A stretch of DNA of 64,000 bases from Okeania hirsuta (GCF_003838195.1 NZ_RCBY01000013.1:1-64000); one strand, 5' to 3'. Positions 25,726-34,325 are shown, counted from the stretch's first letter. Numbers and translations: made by a program. Notes: generated by a model from the sequence alone, not told the origin.

Positions 25726-27614
25726 TTCCCAATCCCCCGACGTTCCCTTTCTACTGCAAGTTGACGACCCAGAATCCTACTTACTTGTTCAGCAACTTTG
25801 GCGACATCTACCGATGCCCCTGATGCTGTTTCTGGAGCAGACATTGGCGTTGTAGAATTTCCGTCCATTGCCAACTGAACTGTAGAATTATCTACTGTAT
25901 TAGTTGTTTGACGAGCGAGGACACCATGAGTATTTATGGGAGTTATTGCTAGAGGTAGAGCAATTTTCTCACTATAAGGATTTTTGGTGGATAATCCCTC
26001 ATTAGCTTGTAAAGCATCGGTGCTTTTGAGCCAAACCATGTTTAACTCAGAACTAGGGTTACTGGCGATCGATGGTTCTGGCGATCGTTGTAAAGGTAAG
26101 TTTGATTTTTGTCCCTGTAAGGATAAAGGCCGAGATTGAGAAAGGTCAGTCTTTGGTACGATTGAAGTTAGGTTAAAATCTTCTGGTTTAGTTTGAATAA
26201 TCCCTTTAACTAGAGGTAGATTAGTTTTTGGCTGGGTCCCAGTTACTAAACTATTGGGATTAACAGAAGTATCCGCTTTCCTTTGAACCGTACTTGTCGA
26301 TAATTTAGTAGCTCGGGTAAGAGGCAAATCCTGATTCTGTTTAAAGTTAGGTTCAACTTCAACCCTAGCTCCTAGATTGCTGGCATTAACTTCTGAAACA
26401 GTTGCTTTGCGACTAATCCGAAAATTATCAGTGGATAGCTCCTCATTTGCTTTAGTTTGAATAATCCCTTTAACCAGAGGTAGATTAGTTTTTGGCTGGG
26501 TTGCAGTTACTAAACTGTTGGGATTAACAGAAGTATCTGCTTTCCTTTGAACCGTACTTGCCGATAATTGGTTAGTAGCTTTGGGAAGAGGCAAATCCAG
26601 CTCCTGTTTAAAGTTAGGTTCAGCTTCAACCCTCGCTCCTAGATTACTGGCATTAACTTCTGAAACAGTTGCTTTGCGACTAATCCGAAAATTACCAGAT
26701 GTCTCAGGGGAAGCAGGTAGGGAAGCTCTACTGGTTTGAAGTTGAGTTTCAGTTACTGTAGGATGAGAATTTGAATGAGTATCTACTTGCCGTTTTCCAG
26801 AATCAGTCTTTGGTACGATTGAAGTTAGGTTAAAATCTTCTGCTTTAGTTTGAATAATCCCTTTAACCAGAGGTAGATTAGTTTTTGGCTGGGTTGCAGT
26901 TACTAAACTATTGGGATTAACAGAAGTATCTGCTTTTGTTTGAACCGTACTTGTCGATAATTGGTTAGTAGCTTGGTTAAGAGGCAAATCCTGATTCTGT
27001 TTAAAGTTAGGTTCAGCTTCAACCTTAGCTCCTAGATTGCTGACATTAACTTCTGAAACAGTTGCTTTGCGACTAATCCGAAATGGTCGGTTTGTTTCTC
27101 CCCTACTTGTCTTCACAACAGAAGTGTCAGATTGTGGTTTTTTTTCCACTGGCTTTGTCATTACCGTTGCTTTCTGGGTTATAGATGGCTGCAGGGGATT
27201 TGTGTGATATCTGCCTAATTTATTAGTGCTTCTCCCTTGAATCTCCCTACTATTCTGAAACTGCCTTGATTGAGGCGGTATAGAACGTTGAACCATTTCT
27301 CCCATTGCTGAGTGAGCGTCAGGAGTTGCTGGAAATTGCTCATTAAGAACCTCCGCTGATTCCGTGCGCTGTCGCTGCAGACGTTGAATTATTGATGTAG
27401 GTTGCAAAACTCCAGAGCCATAGCGGAATTTTACCTGTTCCGGTAACCCTAACCTTTGTACAAGTCGTCCAGCTATTCCTTGAGTAGCTTGGTAATGGCA
27501 ATGTAGCTGCTGGGTATTAATTACCCCAGCAGGTTCAACCACTCGTCGCTGTATACGTTTGCCCAAGGTTAAACTACTTGGATTATTAGAAGGGTGTAAA
27601 GGATAATCTTCCAT
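25719..27614 (-). CDS. Repeat-rich disordered eCIS protein
   Basis: 631 residues, with no family recognised with certainty. Three long imperfect repeats (near residues 180-270, 310-395 and 397-475) share FRISRKATVSEVN, LGARVEAEPNFKQ, STVQRKADTSVNPNSLVT and TNLPLVKGIIQTK. Such repeated VQRK/IQTK segments also occur in the N-terminus of the DUF4157 protein in this locus. The N-terminus has a compact segment (TLGKRIQRRVVEPAG to RLVQRLGLPEQVKFRYGSG) and the C-terminus ends with an amphipathic helix. The composition predicts disorder. It lies between tube and baseplate genes, where a tape-measure or cargo gene would be expected, but it lacks the long coiled coil of classical tape measures. Confidence 0.6.
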   Translation of the reverse strand: MEDYPLHPSNNPSSLTLGKRIQRRVVEPAGVINTQQLHCHYQATQGIAGRLVQRLGLPEQVKFRYGSGVLQPTSIIQRLQRQRTESAEVLNEQFPATPDAHSAMGEMVQRSIPPQSRQFQNSREIQGRSTNKLGRYHTNPLQPSITQKATVMTKPVEKKPQSDTSVVKTSRGETNRPFRISRKATVSEVNVSNLGAKVEAEPNFKQNQDLPLNQATNQLSTSTVQTKADTSVNPNSLVTATQPKTNLPLVKGIIQTKAEDFNLTSIVPKTDSGKRQVDTHSNSHPTVTETQLQTSRASLPASPETSGNFRISRKATVSEVNASNLGARVEAEPNFKQELDLPLPKATNQLSASTVQRKADTSVNPNSLVTATQPKTNLPLVKGIIQTKANEELSTDNFRISRKATVSEVNASNLGARVEVEPNFKQNQDLPLTRATKLSTSTVQRKADTSVNPNSLVTGTQPKTNLPLVKGIIQTKPEDFNLTSIVPKTDLSQSRPLSLQGQKSNLPLQRSPEPSIASNPSSELNMVWLKSTDALQANEGLSTKNPYSEKIALPLAITPINTHGVLARQTTNTVDNSTVQLAMDGNSTTPMSAPETASGASVDVAKVAEQVSRILGRQLAVERERRGIGKW

Positions 27615-27668
27615 CTTAAAAGTACCAATAGTAAGCTGTTGAATCGCGATCGCTAATTCTCTTAGTCT

Positions 27669-27857
27669 TTAGGTAAACTCTATCTGCCCGGTTTGGGCAT
27701 TCAAACGCCTATTGATCTGGGCAACTTCCTCAACCCACCGTCTCCTTTCCCTGTGTTCCATTACCATGATTGATTCATAGTGCCAATGGAAGTGATATGC
27801 CAGATAGGCTACCTCCTGATGGAGTTGGTCCAGGGGGTAGCCTAAAATTCCCCCGAT
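27669..27857 (-). CDS. Small DUF6760-like eCIS protein, no standard start codon
   Basis: A 62-residue product can be read that matches the small DUF6760-type proteins of eCIS loci. Hallmarks are GGILGYPLDQLHQEVAYLAY, HFHWHYESI, MEHRERRRWVEEV and QINRR. No ATG, GTG or TTG lies between the upstream in-frame TGA and the conserved GGILGYP. The expected initiator position is an ATC (27855-27857) preceded by GGAG at 8 nt. The frame overlaps the end of the tail-assembly gene by 16 nt in the -1 frame, across a run of five G. So either a rare ATC start or a -1 frameshift fusion is needed. The minimal span is given from the ATC. Confidence 0.75.
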   Translation of the reverse strand: MGGILGYPLDQLHQEVAYLAYHFHWHYESIMVMEHRERRRWVEEVAQINRRLNAQTGQIEFT

Positions 27858-28231
27858 AGGTCCAACTCCACAGCAAAATCATTTTCACAGTGAGGACAGG
27901 TAATCTGGAGCGATCGCGTTCCATTGCCATTAATGCGATTGTACAAATCCTGTAGATAGGATAAGTCAGAAGCAAATAATCCTTCAATCACTTTAGGATT
28001 AATCACTTCTACGGAACCTAGTCTGGTTATAACTCGAGATAGCAGAATGACAATTAAATAGGCTGGGTTAGATTGTACGCGAGGGTCTTTCAGGGGTATA
28101 ATTTCATCGGCAGCAGTTGCCAGTCGCATTATCCCTTCCTTATGTAAAGTGCCTTCTTTGTCCACATAACCTGCTGGTAATGTAAACTCATACTCAGTTT
28201 GTAACATGGCTGTTTGCTCAGGAATAATCAT
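27842..28231 (-). CDS. eCIS tail-assembly (gp41/chaperone-like) protein
   Basis: 129 residues. It belongs to the small phage-tail-assembly proteins that follow the tube gene in eCIS and phage-like clusters. Seen in the sequence: FTLPAGYVDKEGTLHKEG, MRLATAADEIIPLKDPRV, YLIVILLSRVITRLG and a C-terminal zinc-ribbon-like CPHCENDF after a Leu-rich helix. The first Met or the Met at residue 9 could be the start. It ends AVELDLSGEF at a GGGGG run where a -1 shift would join it to the small DUF6760-like frame. That mirrors the position of tail-chaperone frameshifts in tailed phages. Confidence 0.8.
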   Translation of the reverse strand: MIIPEQTAMLQTEYEFTLPAGYVDKEGTLHKEGIMRLATAADEIIPLKDPRVQSNPAYLIVILLSRVITRLGSVEVINPKVIEGLFASDLSYLQDLYNRINGNGTRSLQITCPHCENDFAVELDLSGEF

Positions 28232-28637
28232 ACCGTTTCACGGAATTCAAAAGTCAAAAGTAAGATTTTATAGACACGGAATTCAAAAGTCAAAAGTCAA
28301 AAGTCAGATTTTATAGACTCATAACAGGGAACAGGGAACAGGGAACAGGAAGTATGGGTCTAAAACCCCGCCAAGATCGGCGAAATATTTTTGGAGCGGG
28401 GCTCAAATCCCCGTTACCAAAATCACTTCCCCTCCCAGGAGGGGTTATATAGAATCCGTTTATATAGTATATGTTGATAATTCTATAATTACTTCAAGCC
28501 TTTAATCTCCCCTACTCCCCCACTCCCCTACTCCCCTACACTCAACTATACAATAACTATTCAACCGGATTCTATATTAGGGGTGGGTTGACTTCCCCTC
28601 CCAGGAGGGGTTAGGGGTGGGTTGACTTCTGACTTCG
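28232..28637. repeat. Intergenic repeats, including MITE-like element 28447-28577
   Basis: Tandem heptamers (CAAAAGT, GGAACAG) are followed by a hairpin-rich block with CGCCAAGATCGGCG. The element at 28447-28577 has inverted ends ATATAGAATCCG and CCGGATTCTATAT. The stretch ends with GC-rich GGGGTGGGTTGACTTC direct repeats. It separates the tube from the tail-assembly gene. No gene seen. Confidence 0.65.
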
Positions 28638-29063
28638 TTAAGCTCGCTCCAGACGTTCACAAGTCACGGTGAGGGTATCAATCGCAACATCACTTCCCTT
28701 AGCATCTAAACCAGGTGCTTCATACTTACTAGCCCAAGCCTGGAAAAAGTTCCAGCGTACTTTTTCTTGTCCTGTATCATCAAGCAGAATGATAGAACCA
28801 TTTTTACGTTCAATCTGTCCATTGACAGCAGCTAAGTGCCAATCATAGAGTTCACGGGAATCACTTAGTCCCCATTTGAGAGAAATGTCAGGATAACTAG
28901 CTTTTCCTCGTAGTTTACGCACTGTAGCATCGTCTCCACCTTCACGATATTCAACGATTTCTACCTCAGAACCAAAACCACTACATTCTGAAAAGCCTGC
29001 CTGAACAATTCCATCAATCTCCACGAGGAAACGATAGTTTTTATACGGATCAACTCTTGCCAT
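28638..29063 (-). CDS. eCIS inner tube protein
   Basis: 141 residues, T4 gp19-like / Hcp-like tube subunit. Diagnostic segments are DPYKNYRFLVEIDGIVQAGFSEC near the start, VEIVEYREGGDDATVRKLRGK, and WHLAAVNGQIERKNGSIILLD. Such proteins stack as hexamers to form the inner tube that is driven out on contraction. It is the only tube gene here (Afp/PVC have two). It follows the sheath gene by 35 bp. Start ATG at 29061-29063. Confidence 0.94.
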   Translation of the reverse strand: MARVDPYKNYRFLVEIDGIVQAGFSECSGFGSEVEIVEYREGGDDATVRKLRGKASYPDISLKWGLSDSRELYDWHLAAVNGQIERKNGSIILLDDTGQEKVRWNFFQAWASKYEAPGLDAKGSDVAIDTLTVTCERLERA

Positions 29064-29098
29064 GACTAAATCTCCTTTTTAGTTGGTTCAACAGATTA

Positions 29099-30358
29099 CT
29101 ACTCGCCAGCCGTTTGCTGGATGCGGAAGATCACAAATTCCGCTGGCTTGACAATTGCTACCCCAATCAGGGTTACAACTTGTCCTAACTCCCTGACTTC
29201 TTTGGGATTAGTTTCTGCGTCACATTTAACGAAGAAAGCTTTCTCTGGTGTTTCCCCAAACAACGCCCCATTGCGCCATTCATTTAACAGAAAGTCCCCT
29301 ACTGTTCGTTTAATTCGTTGCCACAGTGCTAGATTATTGGGTTCAAAGACAGCAAACTGCGTCCCCTCATCAATAGATTCCCGTAAGTAGTTGAAATAGC
29401 GGCGGGTGCTAATGTACTTATATTCTCCATTGTCTTCGCCTCCTAGAGTGCGCGCTCCCCAGACTTTGATATTGCCTTTAAAAGAGCGAATGATATTAAT
29501 TCCTAGAGGATTTAAACCATCTTGGTCTGCTTTCGTGAGGTTGTATTCTAAATCTAAAGCACCTCGAATGACTTCATTAGCTGGTGCTTTAAAGACACCC
29601 CTTTCTCCATCTACTCGTGAGTAAACCCCAGCCAAGTGTCCACTAGGAGGCAGGATTATACTACCATTACTTGATGGATCTAAAATTTGTTTGGCAGGGT
29701 CAAAAACCTTGATCCAGGGGAAGTAAAGAGCAGCATAGTTACTATCTCTGGTATTACCTTTAATACTGTCTCGGTCAATAGGATCAGGATTTTGTTGGCC
29801 ATCAAGAATAGCAAATCGGTCTTTGAGGTTTTCACAGTGTCCTATGACAGCTTCTTGTTCTGCTTGGCTAATGATGCCAGGAATAGCCACCATGGTAATT
29901 TCGTCAATGGAGGCAAAAGTATTGAGGGCAGCAGCTAACTCTGTATTACTATCAATACGGATGACATAGCACCTAGTTCCACCATTATTGAAGAAACCGT
30001 AAACTGCTTGGGCAAAAAGACTCCAGCTATTAAGTGAAGCAGTATCAAAACTAGGTTCATCTACATCTGTGAGATTCCCAAGAGTCTTATCCCCAGCTAA
30101 GTCAGCAAATGTGCTAACAAACTGACTCCAATTAGTCACTAACTTAGCTATTCCGGCATCGGGAAGAGTCTTTTCTTCTACTTTGAAGGTAATAGTGGTA
30201 GTGCCATTTGTAGTAGTTTCAACACGCTCGGCAGGAAGTTGGATACTTTGGGGTACAATCCCGATAAATCCAGCTATACTGGTAGCGACTCCGGCAATAG
30301 GTCGAGATGAGGGAGGAACTTCTTCAACATAGACTCCGGGAGAGAGATATTGTGGCAT
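29099..30358 (-). CDS. eCIS contractile sheath protein
   Basis: 419 residues, phage tail sheath family. The N-terminus PQYLSPGVYVEEVPPSSRPI and the strand TSIAGFIGIVPQ are highly typical. The C-terminal portion has FNYLRESIDEGTQFAVFEPN, WQRIKRTVGDFLLNEWRNGALFG and EFVIFRIQQ, the conserved core that builds the helical interlocking sheath. The central region (about 60-290) is the variable surface domain. There is a single sheath gene, with a shorter product than the multi-sheath PVC systems. It follows the cap gene by 52 bp. Start ATG at 30356-30358. Confidence 0.95.
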   Translation of the reverse strand: MPQYLSPGVYVEEVPPSSRPIAGVATSIAGFIGIVPQSIQLPAERVETTTNGTTTITFKVEEKTLPDAGIAKLVTNWSQFVSTFADLAGDKTLGNLTDVDEPSFDTASLNSWSLFAQAVYGFFNNGGTRCYVIRIDSNTELAAALNTFASIDEITMVAIPGIISQAEQEAVIGHCENLKDRFAILDGQQNPDPIDRDSIKGNTRDSNYAALYFPWIKVFDPAKQILDPSSNGSIILPPSGHLAGVYSRVDGERGVFKAPANEVIRGALDLEYNLTKADQDGLNPLGINIIRSFKGNIKVWGARTLGGEDNGEYKYISTRRYFNYLRESIDEGTQFAVFEPNNLALWQRIKRTVGDFLLNEWRNGALFGETPEKAFFVKCDAETNPKEVRELGQVVTLIGVAIVKPAEFVIFRIQQTAGE

Positions 30359-30410
30359 GCTGTTTTCTCCTTGATTAAACAGAATTTAGTGTTTATAGTT
30401 GTGGGACTGT

Positions 30411-31277
30411 TTATAGTTGTAGGTTGTAATTATTTGTTGTGTTTTCTACTGGAATAGTAATATTAACCTCCTGTAATAAATCTTCTAACTGCACCCTCAA
30501 AGTATAAGCACCAGCAGGAATTGCTCCTATACTGTACTGTCCATTTCCATCAGTGGCTGCAGTAAGATTACGCTCAACCAAAATAACTGTTGCACCCACA
30601 ACAGGTTGATTGTTAACATCTGTAACTTGTCCACCAATGCGGAAAAATCTTTGTTCAGTGCCTGGCACAAGTTGTTCTGAGGATGGTGAGAGTTGCTGGC
30701 CTAATTGTAAATCTTGAGTAATGACAATGGGGGTTGGTTCTGGCTCAAACAGTTCCTTAATAGAAAGAGTTGCTGTAACTGTGATTGAAGGACGTAATTG
30801 ATTACCTAACGCCGTCCAAAGTTCAGCCACACTTTGCACTCCATCGACTTGAGCTGCTACCAATGGTAAGGGTGGTTCTTGCCCTGCCAGTCCGGTATTT
30901 TGTAAAAAAGGTATTTCTGGAATAGTTGGATACGCTGAGAATACTTGCAGCACTTGGCTAAGTAATCGGTGTTCTTGCAGGGGTAATTCTTCCCCGCCAA
31001 CAGGCCAAGCTGTAACCAAATAAGAACAGGCTATGCGCTTTGGTGGATTATGAATAATTGCCTGTCCACCTCGCATTTCGATACTTGGTTCATTACTGCG
31101 TAGTTCTAGGTGTTCCCGAATGTCGTACAGAAATAAATTAACAGTGGTTTGCCCAGGACTAAAAGTTTCCGACGGACGCTCAAAGGAAATCTGGGCTTCC
31201 GCCAATTCTGGAAACCTGGACGATAGTCTCGAATCTTCCAAAATCCTTCTCAAAACTTGACTCAGATCGCGAATCAT
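30411..31277 (-). CDS. DUF4255 cap protein with carboxypeptidase-regulatory-like tail
   Basis: 288 residues and first gene of the eCIS operon. Residues 1-185 match DUF4255 (Pvc16/Afp16 N-terminal domain), with MIRDLSQVLRRILED, INLFLYDIREHLELRSNE-like (here VNLFLYDIREHLELRSN) and CSYLVTAWPVGGEELP. Residues 215-288 are a carboxypeptidase-regulatory-like beta sandwich (GGQVTDVNNQPVVGATVILVE, then GQYSIGAIPAGAYTLRV). The cap terminates the tube and sheath at the distal end. The added Ig-like domain is common in this family. Start ATG at 31275-31277. The 977 bp upstream must hold the operon promoter. Confidence 0.92.
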   Translation of the reverse strand: MIRDLSQVLRRILEDSRLSSRFPELAEAQISFERPSETFSPGQTTVNLFLYDIREHLELRSNEPSIEMRGGQAIIHNPPKRIACSYLVTAWPVGGEELPLQEHRLLSQVLQVFSAYPTIPEIPFLQNTGLAGQEPPLPLVAAQVDGVQSVAELWTALGNQLRPSITVTATLSIKELFEPEPTPIVITQDLQLGQQLSPSSEQLVPGTEQRFFRIGGQVTDVNNQPVVGATVILVERNLTAATDGNGQYSIGAIPAGAYTLRVQLEDLLQEVNITIPVENTTNNYNLQL

Positions 31278-32258
31278 TTTGACTTACCTCGTTAGACTTT
31301 ATGAGCAGCCATGCACCATAATGTGACTTTCATAGCCTAGAAGCTTTCTGCCAACTACATCTTTTGTAGTTTTGAGGTTAACTTTTACTCACAGTTTTAA
31401 TGAGTAGTCCCAAATACTGTAAGAATAGAATAAATTTTTTAGTTTTTAACCCTGATATGTATAATATTAACATCTTAACTTAAATATTAGAGACTGTTTG
31501 TAAAGTTTTGTAATAGAGTTGTCGCTAAATAAAGGGAAAAAATCACTCTAACCTAGACAGAGCAATAATTCCCAGCATTTTTGCCCTCCAATAGCTACAA
31601 TCCTTACAGAACAAGGTTTTTGGGGGATTTTTAAGTTATAAAGCGACAAGTCTAATATACAATGATTGACCTTTAAACTGTAACAACTTGGTTATTTATC
31701 CCAGATTTATAGGCTGAAATACCCAATTTGCCAGGGGTAAAAACACTTCATAATTCGGTGGTGGTGCATAGTAATGGTAGAGAGAGTGTGGGGAGATGGG
31801 GACCCACCCCTAACCCCTCCCAGGAGGGGAGTATGGGGAGATGGGGGGATGGGGAGTATGGGAGAAATTAAAAAATATATATCTTCACCAAAACCCATGC
31901 AGGACTACCCATAATTCTTTACAAACAACCTCTTAGGATCTTAACTTAAATGTGGGTGCTCCCATGGTGTATTTTTTACTTCTAACAGCTTTTCTAGTTT
32001 TCCCACTCGATCAAGGGCGTTGCACAGTGACAAATGATTTTAGATTTTTGATGAACAGGATTTTGGATTAATCAATTGCTAAAATAGACATCTGATAAAA
32101 ATCCAAAATAAAATCAATTCTCACACATAAATTATCAATTATTTCCCCTCCCCCTCCTGGGAGGGGCGAGGGGTGGGTTCCCTACTGCCTACAGCAAAGC
32201 TGCCTACTGCCTCTTTTTGGAGATTTTTACTCAAAGTCTAAACTAATTTTTGGCCTAA
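31278..32258. other. eCIS upstream region with IS-derived repeat
   Basis: No gene seen. The presumed eCIS promoter lies just upstream of 31277 in an AT-rich stretch; I cannot pick a -10/-35 pair with confidence. A remnant element occupies 31490-31933 (separate entry). Copies of the GC-rich block CCCCTCCCAGGAGGGG occur at about 31805 and 32150, and the right-hand segment (32088-32230) resembles the repeat at 1191-1332. Confidence 0.5.
31490..31933. repeat. Non-autonomous element with GAGACTGTTTGTAAAG termini
   Basis: The left end GAGACTGTTTGTAAAG and right end CTTTACAAACAACCTC are inverted with two mismatches. TTA flanks both ends. The flanking sequence ATCTTAACTTAAAT occurs on both sides (31471-31484 and 31939-31952). 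The interior (about 440 bp) has no transposase. It looks like an internally deleted IS. Confidence 0.5.
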
Positions 32259-32545
32259 TCATTCCATAATGTGCAAACCCCGATCAAGTGTGATCCAAGG
32301 TGTAATAGTTGATTCATGGCGACCTAGTAGCTTGGACAGTTCTGGGCGAGTCGATACTAGACTGGTTTTTAGCCAGTAAATCATCTGTATTCGTTCTCGT
32401 TCTCTAGCTGTTATTGATTTACCTAAATGCTTTTCAAGTTCGGAAACTGTTTGATTAATTTTAACTTTTAAGGGACGAGCTATAAATAGAAACCGCGATC
32501 GCTCTATAGTTTTCTTGACTGTTATAGGTTTTGTTGCACTAATAT
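32259..32545 (-). pseudogene. IS630-like transposase N-terminal remnant
   Basis: The minus strand reads RSRFLFIARPLKVKINQTV, then LGKSITARERERIQMIYWL, TRPELSKLLGRHESTITPWI and a premature stop. This is the helix-turn-helix N-terminal region of an IS630-family transposase. There is no start codon in frame and no DDE core. Dead fragment. Confidence 0.6.
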
Positions 32546-32600
32546 CCTGAAACTCTTACAGGGCAGCACTTTCTCATTTATAGATTTTCTTGATTAACCC

Positions 32601-32894
32601 TTGTTTTATAATGCTTCTAGCACTTTCATGCAACAAAGCCACTATTATATTTTAATTAACTTATTTTCCCAAACAGAAGATTTTCCCGTAGCGTTATTGC
32701 GTGGGGGTAAAGGTTTACCGGAAGGGGGTTGGGAAGAAGTTAGACAAGAAGCGCAAGCGAAAATTCAAGCGGGGCGCGATGTTAATATTAAGACTAATAC
32801 TGCTGGGCGTGATATAGATAGGGGAGATAAAATAGATATCGATCTTTCTGGCAGCAGCGGAGTCACAATTCATGGAGGTATCGGTTCAAAATAA
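32601..32894 (+). CDS. Small hypothetical protein or gene remnant
   Basis: 97 residues, not recognised. The middle (LINLFSQTEDFPVALLRGGKG) looks like part of a folded protein. The rest is a Q/A-rich helix followed by alternating GRDVNIKTNTAGRDIDRGDK and GVTIHGGIGSK segments, which are beta-repeat-like. The first residues overlap poorly conserved AT-rich DNA, so the real gene may have lost its 5' end. It could be the tail of a larger cyanobacterial effector-associated-domain protein; this is a guess. Confidence 0.35.
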   Translation: MFYNASSTFMQQSHYYILINLFSQTEDFPVALLRGGKGLPEGGWEEVRQEAQAKIQAGRDVNIKTNTAGRDIDRGDKIDIDLSGSSGVTIHGGIGSK

Positions 32895-33063
32895 AACAAG
32901 CTAGTCGTAGGTTGGGTTGCTCACACGGATTATGCCACGGATATACGGATTAAGAGGAAAATTGCAAACACAGGCTAGTCGTAGGTTGGGTTGAGGAACC
33001 CGAAACCCAACAAATTACAGCGCTTTTCCAATTGATGAACCATATTGTCATAACCAAAATCCT

Positions 33064-33091
33064 GTAGGGGCGATTCGCGAATCGCCCCTAC
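33064..33091. repeat. Perfect 28-bp palindrome after phnE
   Basis: GTAGGGGCGATTCG followed by its exact reverse complement, 22 nt beyond the phnE stop codon on the minus strand. It could form a hairpin, but no T-tract follows, so a terminator role is uncertain. A degenerate relative lies at about 37139-37165. Confidence 0.8.
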
Positions 33092-33113
33092 GGCCCGACT
33101 CCTCCCTCGTTAT

Positions 33114-33956
33114 CTACACTAACCAATTTCTTAATTTTGCTGATAATAAATCAATTATTGAAGTTGCCAAGATTAAAATAATTAAAATTGCACAAACTTT
33201 TTGATACAAAAACGAACCAAAACTTTGATAAAGAGAAACTCCTATACCACCTGCACCTACTATTCCTAACACGGAGGCAGAACGAACATTTGATTCAAAA
33301 CGATACAAGACGAAGGAAGTCCATAAAGGCATTACTTGAGGAATTACTCCAAAGATAATCTCTTGAATTTTACTAGCACCCGTAGCACGAATACCCTCAA
33401 CGGGACCAGGTTCAATAGACTCCACTGCTTCAGAAAAAAGTTTTCCTAAAGTACCTGCTGTATGTACAAATAAAGCTAAAACACCAGCAAAGGGACCTAA
33501 ACCAACAGCTACTACAAATATTAGAGCAAATACCACTTCATTAATTGCCCGCATGGCGTCTAAAATTCGACGTATAGGCTGTACAATCCAAATTGGACTC
33601 ATATTTTCTGATGCCAAAATCGAAAATGGAACGGCGAAAATCGCGGCTAAAATAGTTCCCCAAAGACCCATTGAAATAGTAATTATTGTGTCTTCTAAAT
33701 AAATTTTCCAATCGGAAAAATCAGGGGGAAAATATGACTGAATATACTCAACCATATTACCGCTTTTTTGGAATAAAGTTAAAAAATTTATTTCACTTTG
33801 TAGAGCAGAAAAAACTAGAACAGTCGCAGCACCCAATACAAACATTATGCGAGTATTAGTAACTCGTTTCTTTTCTTGGGCTAACATTTCTATAACTGCT
33901 GGAGTAGCTATAATAGTTTTATCAATACGGTTAAAATTATTAGTTATTTTGTTCAT
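33114..33956 (-). CDS. phnE: Phosphonate-type ABC transporter permease
   Basis: 280 residues, inner-membrane permease of the PhnE family. Six or so hydrophobic segments follow a basic N-terminal region. The ABC-docking EAA-like loop is visible as VEGIRATGASKIQEIIFG followed by VIPQVMPLW. The typical PhnE segments SENMSPIWIVQPIRRILD, MRAINEVVFALIFVVAVGLGPF and GIVGAGGIGVSLY are present. It works with the PhnC ATPase 370 bp upstream; a repeat element (33964-34100) sits between them. No phnD-type binding protein lies next to the pair, so substrate (phosphonate, phosphite or other) is unproven. Start ATG at 33954-33956. Confidence 0.88.
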   Translation of the reverse strand: MNKITNNFNRIDKTIIATPAVIEMLAQEKKRVTNTRIMFVLGAATVLVFSALQSEINFLTLFQKSGNMVEYIQSYFPPDFSDWKIYLEDTIITISMGLWGTILAAIFAVPFSILASENMSPIWIVQPIRRILDAMRAINEVVFALIFVVAVGLGPFAGVLALFVHTAGTLGKLFSEAVESIEPGPVEGIRATGASKIQEIIFGVIPQVMPLWTSFVLYRFESNVRSASVLGIVGAGGIGVSLYQSFGSFLYQKVCAILIILILATSIIDLLSAKLRNWLV

Positions 33957-33963
33957 TTTTATT

Positions 33964-34100
33964 TATAGCAATCCTATTTTATTTGTGTATAACAATCTTA
34001 CCGCTTTTAGGGAACAGGGAACAGGGAACAGGGAACAGGTAGGAGTTTCAGTTTTTTTATCTACTTTTTGATTTGTCACAACTCATTTAGGATTGCTATA
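33964..34100. repeat. 137-bp MITE-like element, TATAGCAATCCTA family, copy 1
   Basis: It has inverted ends TATAGCAATCCTA and TAGGATTGCTATA. The interior has a GGGAACA heptamer run and AGTTTCAGTTTTTTTATCTA. The second copy, 41909-42045, is also 137 bp and in opposite orientation. It separates phnC from phnE, starting 8 bp from the phnE start codon, so it may have changed expression. Confidence 0.85.
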
Positions 34101-34325
34101 TATATTTCTACACAGAAAATTAAGTTCTAATTTTGTTTCTTTTGGGTTTAATACCATGTTCAGATAATTAGCGATCAAAAACTTTCTCCCTTTTAACTTC
34201 TTAATTCTTTATTCTTAATTCTTTATTCTTAATTCTTGCTTTTGACTTCACATGGCTTTTAACTTCTTAATTCTTAATTCTTACTTTTGACTTATTTTCA
34301 CACCCTTGAATATTTGATAAATTAA

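Noticed and set aside
27775-27987. 70-codon minus frame (MKDYLL...)
   Set aside because: Lies in the third frame across the tail-assembly/DUF6760 junction and has no conservation pattern; the -1 frame is the meaningful one.
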